A stretch of DNA of 64,000 nt from Plecoglossus altivelis. Its lineage: Eukaryota; Chordata; Actinopteri; Osmeriformes; Plecoglossidae. The stretch's first letter is position 1. Every line of letters begins with the position of its first letter. Made by a program: the position numbers and the translations under genes. This document shows, piece after piece, positions 15,001 through 27,088 of this stretch. Under the pieces are notes generated by a model that did not search any database, had not been told where the DNA came from, and worked only from the letters and a program-made list of their open reading frames with translations. The stretch covers positions 14,651,576 to 14,715,575 of the forward strand of contig BROE01000022.1 in assembly GCA_036571765.1 (NCBI GenBank), read 5' to 3'.

Positions 15001-18000
15001 AAAACAAACTTGTAGATGCTGGTCTGGAAGTTGAGGTGAAGGACCCTCCCAAAGGCATGATACCCCCTGGGACTCAGATGGTCAAACCTAAGGCAGAACC
15101 CCAACCAAACAAGGTGCCTTTGTTCATCCTCTCTGTCCGTCTCTGTCCGTCTCTGTCCGTCTCTGTCCGTCTCTGTCCATCTCTGTCCATCTCTGTCCAT
15201 CTCTGTCCATCTCTGTCCATCTCTGTCCATCTCTGTCTGTCTGTCACTCCATCACCACACACATAACTTTGGAAAATGATCTGCACCACTGTTGTACTAC
15301 TAACACATGCTGTTAAAAGACACACACAAAATATTGGGCTAACTAAATGATTTACAAGGTAATTCTGTAGAAAATGTCTGAAATACTGTACGAACTGAAT
15401 ATGAATAAAGGGCCAAAAGCCCTTGGACAGTAATACTATAGTGCTCCATCAACACCACCCATCGTCTCTTTCATGGTGCGTGTAAATATTATAATCATTC
15501 GTACAGTACTTTGTCTTCTGTCATGAATGTCCACCCCATGCTGAAGCCGGTCTTGTGCCTTGTCTGTCAGGATCCTCCATGAATACTTGAAGTGTAATCT
15601 CCAAGCCTTTCATTATCTGAGATTGCATTTTCAGAAGGAACAGAGTAGCCTGATGCTTGTTGCGTATTTAATGCAGCCAATGCTTCACGCAGTGCAGCCG
15701 TTGTCTTAGTGATTTCTCTCATGTTTTTGTATTTTTGAGTGGTTGAAACTGACCATGGGGAAACAAGCAACAAAATGCGCTCATGGAATCAGCAGGCTTA
15801 TGTGTCTTCCTTTTGTGTCTGTCTCTGGATATCCAGCCTCATTATAGTCTTGCACGGGAGAGACAAGAGTCGGAGACTGGATATGCATCTGTTCAGACGC
15901 AGTTCCAAATTAAGCACCACTGCATTTTTCTTTGAATTTTTGCTGAATGTGTACGTTTGCTTGAGTCTCTTGTGTGAGTGGGTAGGTGAGGGAGTTTTTG
16001 TCCACTTGTCATGGTTGATGTGTGTTTAACTCCGCATTGCCACTAGGAGTATGTATACCAATGAATGTGTGTGTGTGTCCTGCTACTCCCTCATTGCCTG
16101 TCTTTCTCTTTTTTCTTTTCTCCCTTCCTTCTGGCTCCTGTGGCTCACTGTCTGCCTGTCTCCCTTTGCTTCTCGTAGGTCCGCAAATTTGTGTCCAAGG
16201 ACAGCGCAGGTCTGCGAGTGCGTACGCACCCCTCCCTGCAGAGCGAACAGATAGGCATAGTGCAAGTCAATGGCACCATCATTTTCATTGATGAGGTAAA
16301 CTATCACCCTAGAATAGCCCGTGTAAAACACATTTTTGTTGTTGATTTGGTAGATTTTAGTGTAAAAACAAACAAACAAAAAAGCTCTTCTTTTTCCTCA
16401 TTTTCTTTTTCATTCGCGATCACACGGCTGAGGCCTGTCTAACTTTAAATCCGTGCATGTGCAACTCTCATTATGTACAACTTGTTCGTTGCCATTGGTG
16501 AGATTAGTGCGGTAACTCAGCTTCTTACTGTACATTCACGGATCTAAAGCATTGATTGAATTGATATCAATCTACATAGCACGCCTGTCTAATTCTCTGG
16601 ATACCTACCCTGTTACCTATCTAGACTCTTTCTGGAGTGATTTTGCTGCTTGTACTTCTTAACCCTCTGTAGTTTTCTTTGCCTATCGCCATTTGCCAGA
16701 CACTCCGAGGCTGCAGAGAGCACATGCTTGAAAATGCACGGCTGCATGTCGAAGATTGTCTACCACTTTTGATCCGGTTAAGAGTCTAATCCAATTATAA
16801 TGACAACATGTCACTCTGCTCCTATTAGCCCCTCTCATATGTCAGCCCACTTTTCTCCTAACTGGCATCAGTCACATGTCGTCCACACACACAGACTAGA
16901 TTCCCTCCCTGCAGCCTCGAGATGTGCTCTCATGCCTGTTTTTTTTGTTTTGTTTTTTGAAACCTCCCTGTTGCCGTGGTTTCCATAGTGACAGGAGGGC
17001 GTGGCTGTGCTCTCGCCCTGTTGCTTGTTTTCCCATAGATCCACAATGATGATGGTGTGTGGCTCAGGCTGAATGATGAGACTGTTAAGAAGTACGTGCC
17101 CAGCATGAACGGGTACACTGAAGCCTGGTGCCTGTCTTTTAACCAGCACCTGGGCCGGAGCCTGCTTGTCCCAGCTGACGTAAGTAGTACCAGGTCCCAA
17201 CCCTGGCCTGGGAAGGTTATAATGGGCTGTCTGGATAGAGGAGCGAATGGCTCTTCTGCGGCTCATGTGGGGAAAGTAAACGGAACACCAGACCCGGGTC
17301 GAATACGATTTGCTTCACTGCCCTACTGACAGAGGCCTTTTGTTTTTGCTGCGTTTGTTTTGTGTTACCCAGTACCATGTGTTTGACTCTGGTCAGGCAG
17401 GACACCATCTTGATTCATTCCCAGTGTTTTCAGAAACAAGGCGTGTTTCACTGCATGAAGTGTGTATACTTCCAGCACGGCTGGGTGGGAAGCTTTCACT
17501 AACAGACCGTTTTAATAAAAGGCATCTGAACACTTATTCACTGCATGCCACCATGTCTGAAAGGGGAGAAAAAGAAACATTACAGAACGTAACATGAGCC
17601 TAGGAACCCCGCCCTTACTAGTAATTACACCTTGAATGTCATTGAAGTCAACATCCACAAATGAAAGAGATTGGTGTACAGTGGTTGAATGTTTCGGGTC
17701 TGGTTCATTGGAGGCCGTTGTTCTACGTCTCCCCTCATTGCTGGTCATGGTGGCTTCTCACTAAAGGCTACACTAACACTCGGACATGTTCAGCACGACA
17801 GACTAAGGTTTCTTTTCACTCTCTTCACATTAGCTCCATGACATTTAAACCTCTGGACAGCCATCCAAAACAGCAGTCAGACGAACATGAAGCTAGTGCA
17901 GACTTTAGGGGTTTGAACGTTAATCTTAAAGTGGAGTGGAGGGAAAAGAAAATTGAGTGAACAGTCAGTTAGAATATAGACAGTCAGTCAACAGCCACTT

Positions 18001-21000
18001 AAGGGTGGATGTTTTTCTGTCATGAAGCAACAGTTGGTCCTTCTGACACCACTTCATCTGGACATTGTGCTTGTGACGCTTCAGAGTTCCTGTGCATGGA
18101 GATGCCCTCAGGTTATCAAAGGCTTGTGATCCATGTGGTCCTGGTTTGAACAGCATGACACGCCACATCCCACAAGTGGGACATTTTTTTGGAAGGTTTT
18201 TTCCCCTCTCCCACCCCCCAAAAATGGTTATTTGTTGTCTGAACGTCCTCATTTATATGTGGTTTAAGTTTTCAGTTTACAGCTACTTCAGAAAAATTGA
18301 CATAATATTCAACAAGAATTGCTATCTTTGGTCAAATATCTGAAATCAAATGCACCCTTTAAACGCCCTCAATGCACCCCAAAGGCATAACCTGTCTGGC
18401 AACTGGCAAATTCTTTCACCTCTGTCTCTGCTCAGCAAGTAAATGTATTATTATAAGGTAAATGAAGACACAAAGTGAACCAGGAAAGAAAACCTTCTTC
18501 CAAAAAAATACATCGATCCTTCCTCTCCCCTCCCTGTTTTTCCTCTTTACAAATGAACACCGGCTTTCTTGACTTGTCTTCCGATTCTGTCGTTCAGAGT
18601 GTCTTTAACGCTAGCCAAGGAGTCAGGGACATTGGCTTTTTATCGTGGACCCCCTTATCTATATTCCCAAAACAGGTGAGTGTGTCTGCTGGAGAGCTGT
18701 CTACCATTTAGCTGCTCCATCCATCTGTAACTTCCCAGTTCTTGTATGAAAGTTTAAGACGTTGACATGCACTAGTCGGAGGCCAGGGAGTTCATCTGAA
18801 ACCACTGCTGCATGTTTGTGTTTTCGTTTGTCTTTCCTTTGAACCTTTGGACAGAGCTCAGAAGTAACCAACTACCATGTATTTGGAATTACCTAGATGT
18901 CTAGATGATCCCAGATGGCTACCTATGTTACAGTCAGTCTGACCTCCTTTAAAGATATTGTTCGACTGAGAAGCTACGGGCAAATAAGATGGAACATAGG
19001 CAGAGTTGATGTGTTGCATGGGGTTTATACGTTGAGCCAGTCATTGACTTGGAAGTGTTAATAAGATAGACATGGCCCTTGTGTCATACTACAGTAACAG
19101 CATGCCTCCCCGTAGACCCTCTAGCTGTCTCGTTTGCTCCTTTGCATCAATGTCACTTCCGTGGATAGGATTACATTCTCTGCTGGGCACTCACCTGTCA
19201 AGATGTGTTGTAGCATGATGTATGGGCAACTGTAGACCCTTGGGATTGTTTCCCAGATATAGATAAAGCATTGTCTACAAACAGTGTGCAGCTAATATGA
19301 AATGTAGTCTAGGACTAAGCTTCATCTGTGTCTAGGAAACTAGGTAAAAAGTGTGTGTTTCATAGAGACTTATTTTGGTGTGCTACTACACTTACATCAA
19401 TGTGTAAAACGTATTGAATAAAAATTTAAGTACACCATTAATAAATGGGTGTGGTAGCTGTGGTCTAAATATGTTAGAATACATGAAAAGGGCAATTAGC
19501 AGCACAGGTATGCTAAAATACCTATTGGCAGATGATGAATTTCCAACCAATTTGCCCTGTCATCATTTTGAACATACAAGCCCTACTTGCACAGAATGAC
19601 CATTCATGGCTGACCCAAAACACACTGAGTGCTACTTGATCTAGTTGAAGCACACCCTCACCTGCTCCCTACCTAACTTGATGTGATTTCCTGTTGCAGG
19701 AGGCAAGGGGCCAGTCGGAAGCGAGCGCTAAGGAGGTGAGCAGCGGGCTCTCCCACAAGTCTCCTGTGCGGGAGCAGAGCAGGGCGAGGCAGGGTGGGGG
19801 CCCTGGCCTTTATAAGGTAGTGAAGACCGGCCCGTCAGGCCACAACATCAGAAGCTGCCCAAACCTTAGGGGTATCCCCATTGGAATGTTAGTACTTGGC
19901 AACAAGGTCAAGGCCATAGGCGAGGTACGCTCTTCACCACAAAACTGCCTGACAATACTGTTCGTTCTATCTATGTGGCTATTGCAAACTTCTTGAATAA
20001 ACCTAAGCTTTTCTTGATGACTTTTAACAGTGCTGTAGTTCTTGTTTGGCAGATTTTCCCATCTTTTTTGTCTTGGGTAACAGACTTGGGCAAAATGTAG
20101 TTTCCCTGACCTATCTTACTGTCTCAAGTGATTGAGTTGTGTTTGATTTAACATCCCTTGGAGGGGAGGGGGTTCTGGTTGTGGTTGGATGTCCTCTATG
20201 TTTGCCTGCTGACAATCTCTTTTTTAACAAACTCAAATGGCTACAGCATTTGCTATCTTGAGGTCAATTTTAGCTTCCATCTGTTCATCTATTAATCGTT
20301 TGTTGCAAGGAAATAAATACTGACGTTTGGATTGATGAGGTGCTGAAGCCATGATACTGTCTTAACACAATCTTTCCACCTTTATTTCTGGGATACCCCT
20401 TCTCTCTGAGCATATTTTCAATTCTCTAAGCTCTCAAATCTCTGATTGGTGCCGCCTTCTCTGGACCTGGCCTTCTCGTGGGTGATGTGGTGTGTCATGC
20501 TATTCTAGAACCTTATCTGAACATTTTTTGAAATGCCCTGTCTGACTCTGATCTGTCCAACCCCTCTTATCCACTAACACACGCCTGCCCTTCCTCTCCA
20601 AACTCATAACTCGACAATGTTCGAGAAACAAAACCGACCCATATATTTATATATGAAATAAGGTACATTTGAGATTTTTTTCTTTCTTTACAATGTGTGA
20701 CTGGGATGTTTGCATATGCGTGGATTTGCCTCAGACTGCGTGTGAAGATAAATGTTGTCTACTTTGTCATGTGTCGTTGTTTGCTTCAGGTGGTGAATTC
20801 TGAGGGCACCTGGGTCCAGCTTGACAAGAACAGTGTAGTTGAGTTCTGTGAGAGTGACGAGGGAGAGGCCTGGTCTCTGGCCCGAGACCGAGGAGGGAAT
20901 CAGTACCTGCGCCATGATGAGGGTAAAACCAAGCATGCACAATTTCAAAATTCTTCTTTATCGTAAAAGTTTACTTTTTTAAAGATTTGTTTGTGTTTTT

Positions 21001-23126
21001 TTAATAAAAAAATTATATACATGTATAATGTATATGTGTATATATAGTGTGTGTATATATAGATCTCTATAGATCTATAGATATAGATATGTGTGTGTAT
21101 TTTATTTTTTTATTTCAGAATCCACTAACATGATTTATGTCCTTTCAGAGCAAGCCTTGCTGGATCCAGGATCTCAGACCCCCCCTCCCAGCCCCTTCTC
21201 TGTGCAAGCCTTTAACAGGGCCACGGGGGCCAATGGGGCCCAGGGCTTTGACTATGGCCTCTCTAACAACAAAGGTAACGCCAACAAGGAAAGGGACATG
21301 GGCTGGTGTAGCCTGATGTTCCTAAACTTCAGGGGAATAATGCAGGTTTTATTGTAGAGGGCAGCATTTGAAGTTGACAATGTTCTACAACAGTGTTTCG
21401 CAACTGGCTAACCATTTGCAAACTATTTCAAAGTTTTAACCATTTTGTTTTCACTTGTTAATCTGTTTCTGGAGACAGTAAGGGGTTGGAACCCATCTCT
21501 TTTTGCGTCTTCTATCAATGAGACGCCGAGCCAAGTAGTGAATGCTAACTAATCTTTAAGTAGTTGCATGACCAGTAGTCCTGTGACTTTGGATTTTATT
21601 TAAATGTTAGCGATGGATGCACATTGAAATGATCATCAGTGCTTTATTTAATACACAGGTTTGCAATTGACTTTGTCAGAATGGTTTGAACTAGACATCA
21701 TTTGGACAGAACTGTCTTGAGATGGAACCTCCTGTTTCTCCCTCCCCCTGCATCCACCACTTTTGTGTTTCTGACCTACCTGACTGCGTACTGTGGTTTG
21801 GTCGGACAGTCGTCTTGTGTGCACTGTCTGTCCAATGGAAATGCCTGCCTTAAACATTTTAGTCTGTATTCTTAAACACTGCATTGTATATGGTATTCTT
21901 AAAGTAGAGGTCCATTCACATACTAGCTGGATCTTTAGTAATCTTAAACATGGTAGAAGACCTCTCCAAGGATTCTAGATGATAATGGTGCCCTCTTCTA
22001 TGCACAGTGGTTGCTTACGTGGAACATATTTCTCAGAATGACCTCTGTAGGTGCATGTTTGAAGACCATGATCCACTGGCAGTTAGTTTTCCCCTTAGTG
22101 AGTGTGGAGGTAGACGTAGCACATTTGTTCTTGTTATGCTAGCTGTGTTATGCTAGCTAGTTGACCATCCCATACTGAGGTTGCTTATCCACTGATGCCC
22201 TAGTAAATGGTGAGTGACATATTTGTGCTTTGTGGGTGAATAGTTTCAATCTTGGAAGTAGGAATGTGAAGCTGTCATTATACTAGCATAGCAATAGCTA
22301 TCTAACTATAGGTAAATATGCAGCTTTGATACCTAAAAGGGGTGTGGGGACACATGAATATACGCAACATTTGCATAGAATCGGATTTACGTTCAGCTTT
22401 TCCATAATGCCACAAAGGGGGCTGTCATGTGATTCCCATTGAAAATAATTGGCAGCATTTCACTAGGCGAATTCTGCCTCTAAATGCTGCCAGTGGATCA
22501 TGCTGTTTATCACCCTGGAGTGGACTGCCACACCAACAATGTTGCAGCGTGAAGGGACTAGCCTAACCCTTCAGAAGCCTCAGACAGGCTCAGGTGGTCA
22601 GTCACTAACTTCTCAGAGTTCTGCACGTGTCCTCTCGTCACTGTCATTTACCACTCCATGCCTTCAAATCACTGCTGTTTGTGTGCATGGGCAAGCCTGC
22701 CAGGCTGCATCTGGACTGGGGGGGCAAGGGGTTGGAAGGGAGGGGGAGCGGGATCTGCACCTTGTCCATGTGACACAACTTGGCCAGCCAATCACGGACA
22801 ACCCCCACCCACCTTGTGACATCACCCATAACTCCCATGTCACTATAGTTTGCCCCTGTTCTTCCCAACCAATTCTCTCCTAATCCCTCACCTCTCAACC
22901 CACTCCCTCCCTCTCGGACATTGCCTGTGTGGGAGATGACTGATTGATTGATTGACTGATTGATTGATCATTAGACGGTCTAATAGTTAATGCTTACTGT
23001 TCTGTTCCCCCCGCCCTCAGACCATAGTTTAAGCTCCAGCCTCTCCCTTGTCTTCCGTATTTGCAGGTGACCGGTTGAGCGCCATACTGAATCCCATTCA
23101 GCCCGGGCCCTTCCTCCCGGCTGTTC

Positions 23127-23160
<34 letters not shown>

Positions 23161-26100
23161 CGTACATGAGCAAGTCGCCCAACCTCCCTCCTCCTCCTCC
23201 TCCTCCTCCTCCTCCCTTGTCCACAGCCCATTTGTGTTTGGGCAGTCCCCCTCCCAACTGTGTCAACCGCAACCACAGCTTCCGAGTAAGTCTGTCCGTC
23301 TGAATGACAGTGTCGGCGCTAGCTTGCACACTTACTTGGTGCTGGTCCTTTGCCTCCCCACAGCTTATCTAACCTCCTTGTTATTTGGTTTGCCTTTTGC
23401 TCTCGACCAGTTTTGCTGTTCCTTTTGGGGGCAGGGGCGCATAACATTGCTGTTGGGTTTTGTTTACGTTTATCTCAGGTTTATTTTCATCTTCATCCCA
23501 TACCTTTTCCTGCATTGGATTATCCTGCCTTGCTATCGCTGCTTTACATCACTGCATCTCCCTCTCACACGCTCTCTCACTTTCTCCCTCTCTCTCTCTC
23601 TCGCTCACTATCTCTCGCACTTTCTCGCACTATCATCTCACTTTACTATCTTTTTTCCCCGCTCTCTGTTCTCTCTTCATGCTCCAAATTCTTCTCCACA
23701 GCACACACTGCTTAATTAAAATACATACTGCTTACTCCAAGCTGGCATGTGCTATTTAGTAAGCGTGGAAGGTTAATAGGAATTCATACACTGCCATTAG
23801 ATCTTTCCTCTTCATTTCTTTAGATTGGCTACTTCAAACGGTGCCTCGTTGTGTTCTCCAATAAGTTTCTCAGTGGTCAAAACACAACATCATGCATTAT
23901 GGGAATGATGCTACCTTACTTATAGTTAACAAGCCAATAGGAAAGGATATTGTGTGTACATGCTATAAAACGTTCCAAATTCATGTGCCATCTTCTCGGG
24001 TTGCAATAAAAGGGCCTTGACACAACCAATCTCTCTCAACTAATCCTTTTATTATATACATAGTTTGACATATTAGGAGTAAACTTTAAACCATGATATT
24101 ATTTTTGAAGGGAATTGGTATAGATATTGTTTTTTTGCGTGTATTTTAAGCAACTAGTCTAGTTTGTTCTCAAACACCACAACCCTCATGGTATGTCTTC
24201 ATCTCCAGTTCATGCACCAGCTTATCAGCTGCCTTCTTTCTCTGTTCCTCTGCTGATGTCACCTCTGTCTCTATGCCCTTCTCCCTCTCCGCTCTCTTTT
24301 CTGGACCCCTCCTCATTTTGACCGTCTGTTTTCTTCTCTCGGCTCTCTCCCACCTCCCTACCCTCCTCCATCATCCCATTCTCCTCATCCCTTGTTTGAT
24401 GGCGTGCCTGTTTGCTCATCCTGTCACTGTTTTCCGCTGTAGATGCTTCCTCACGCGGCCTTGCTTCTCATGCGTGCATGCGCAAAAGCAGTGCGCACAT
24501 CACGGCCGGCCACAGCTTGGCTCTCTCATCTGTGGCCCTCAGGCACCAGGGTGGGTAATCGCTCCACCCACTCCTCCTTTCGACTCAACACGGCCTGGCT
24601 TTGGAACAGCTCTCTAGAGGACGTTCATAATAACTTAATAAATAAAACTGTCGTAAAAACAAAAGGAATTGCTTGTAATGTTACCTAAATAACGTTATAA
24701 GTTGGGTTAGGCCTGCCTTATCCATGATGGTTCATGTCAGCAGAACGGCTGCCATGACACAGGAGTTAAGGAGCATCAGTCTATAATCATAAACTACTAA
24801 CTAACATAAATTACTATCTAATTGACTAATGTTGAATTGGGCAATGTGTGTGTAACTGTTTCAAAACTCATCCAAAACATTTTCTATTATTTTTCATGTT
24901 TTAACATCAGTTTCTCTGGTGTTTTCATGTTTTCATCTAAACACTTTCTTTTATCCCTCAGAAATTGTGTTGTGACTAAGTTAAATGACTAGGCTGTCTG
25001 GGCTACTGATGTCCGTTGACCCTGGGTGGTTGGGACTGACTGTCTAACTATGTCAACCCCCTAGGCGACAGAGGGAACCTGGTGGCAGGGACTTATCCTG
25101 TTAGCCCTGCCTCCAAACACCGCCAGGAGAGCCGCTCCCCGAAGCAGGAGGCCCGTGGCGGGCGCTCCTCAGACCAGACCCGGAGCAAGACCAGCGACGG
25201 GGGTCGCTCGGCCAGCGAAGCCCTGATCCTGAGGTCTGACACGGCAAAGCTGCGGTCCGACTCCCACAGCCGCTCCCACTCACCCAACCACAACACCCTT
25301 CAGGCCCTAAAAGCTGACAGCCACGGACGGACTTCCGGCCTCCGTGCCGAGTCCCCCAACCCTGGCTCTCGCTCCACGTCCCCCAAACAGAAAGGCCTGT
25401 CCTCCTCCCCAGGGAGATCCAGCCCCTCCAGTACCTCCACCACCTCTCAGCATTCCTCGACAGCGCACCAGGACAAGAACCTCCCCCCTAAGGTCAGCCC
25501 GTCTTCCAAGGCACGGCTCGACCCACCCAGGGAGAGGTCCAAGTCAGATTCATACACCCTGGACCCAGACACCTTAAGGAAGAAGAAAGTTCCCCTCACG
25601 GAGCCCCTTAGGGGCAGGTCCACCTCCCCGAAGCCCAAGCTTTCCCCTAAAGACGTCTCCCCTAGAGAAGAGGGGAGCAACATGGAGAACCGCGCCCCGT
25701 CTCCCCACGTGACCCAGGAAGATCTCCACAGTGAGGTTGTGGAGGTGTGCTCCTCCTCCACGCTCCTCTCCAATGACGAGGGCAACGATGAGAACCTGGA
25801 GGGGCGCAGCGTCGACGAGGGCTCCTCGAAGGTCCACTTCAGCATCGGCAAGGCTCCTGTCAAGGAGGAGCAGGAGAGTCGTTCCTCCCCCAAGGTCAGC
25901 CGCAAGACCTCTAGCCGCCATGTGCGACCCAAGAAGGACAAGTCGGGTCCCCTATTTAAAGGAGAGAGCTCTACCCGCCTGGTGGAGCCGGCCAAGCAGG
26001 CCATGTCACCATCTGTGGCGGAGTGCGCCAGAGCCGTTTTCGCTGCTTTCCTGTGGCACGAGGGCATCGTGCACGACGCCATGGCCTGCTCCTCCTTCCT

Positions 26101-27043
26101 GAAGTTCAACCCGGAGCTGACCAAGGAACACGCACCTATTCGGAGCTCACTGGGGGGGCAGGGCACCGAGGAGAAGGAGAGTAAGCTGAAGAACAGGCAC
26201 TCTCTGGAGATCTCCTCTGCCCTCAACATGTTCAACATCGCTCCCCATGGGCCTGACATTTCCAAGATGGGCAGCATCAACAAGAACAAGGTCCTCTCCA
26301 TGCTGAAGGAGCCACCGCTGCCCGAGAAGTGTGAGGACGGCAAAGGCGAAGCTGCACCCTATGAGATGACCTCCCATCCCACCATGAGGGCCAAGTCCAT
26401 CCTCCCGCTCACTCTCCAGCACCTGGTGGCATTCTGGGAAGACATTTCCATGGCCACCATCAAAGCTGCCACCCAGAACATGATCTTCCCCAGTCCCGGC
26501 TCTAGCGCCATCTTAAAGAAGAAGGAGCACGAGAAGGACAGCAAGAAGTCGAAGAAGGAGAAGAAGAAGCGGGAGAAGGCGGAGGTGCGTCCCCGTGGCA
26601 ACCTGTTTGGGGAGATGGCACAGCTGGCTATGGGTGGGCCTGAGAAGGATACCATTTGTGAGTTGTGCGGGGAGTCTCACCCGTACCCTGTCACGTACCA
26701 CATGAGACAAGCACACCCAGGTAAGTCCCTACTCATACACGTTACAGTTCATGGAGGAGGTGTTTATTTAAAATGGTGAATGTAGTCAACCTGGTCTTAA
26801 CCTCTTCCCTCCTTTGTATGTGTCCGCCAGGATGTGGGCGCTATGCCGGGGGCCAGGGTTACAACAGTATTGGCCACTTCTGCGGAGGATGGGCAGGGAA
26901 TTGTGGAGATGGGGGCATCGGAGGCAGTACTTGGTACCTGGTGTGTGACCGCTGCAGGGAGAAGTACCTGAGGGAGAAGCAGACAGCTGCCAGAGAGAAG
27001 GTCAGACTTCAGTCTCTTCACCTTTTATGCAACTATTGGTGCC

Positions 27044-27088
<45 letters not shown>

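Larger units (their letters stand above)
13759..25064 (+). other. Remaining MYCBP2 introns longer than ~0.8 kb: content
   Basis: Introns at 13759-14523, 15114-16178, 17180-18597, 18676-19699, 19925-20789, 21275-23066 and 23286-25064 contain no independent gene that I can support. Notable contents are the 10-bp minisatellite (15131-15240), a TA/GT-rich simple tract (about 21005-21110), a GATT repeat (about 22939-22970), TC-rich tracts before acceptors, and the candidate exon at 24443-24550. An antisense open frame at 17965-18252 has paired cysteines but no identity that I recognise. Confidence 0.7.

Noticed and set aside
14934..15325. Long open frames on both strands made of DRDGQRWTEM-type repeats
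   Set aside because: These are translations of the 10-bp minisatellite, which stays open in several frames.
22500..22883. A 127-codon open frame in MYCBP2 intron 33
   Set aside because: No MYCBP2-like sequence; possible donors are not in a phase compatible with exons 33 and 34, and it contains simple C-rich runs.
23048..23719. A 223-codon open frame spanning exon 34 and beyond
   Set aside because: Only 23067-23285 is supported, by phase, splice sites and family sequence. The rest reads through a good donor (GTAAGT) into TC-rich intron.
25447..26343. A 298-codon open frame on the minus strand
   Set aside because: It is the antisense shadow of MYCBP2 exon 35, Ser/Leu-rich from reading GC-rich coding DNA backwards, and has no family resemblance.
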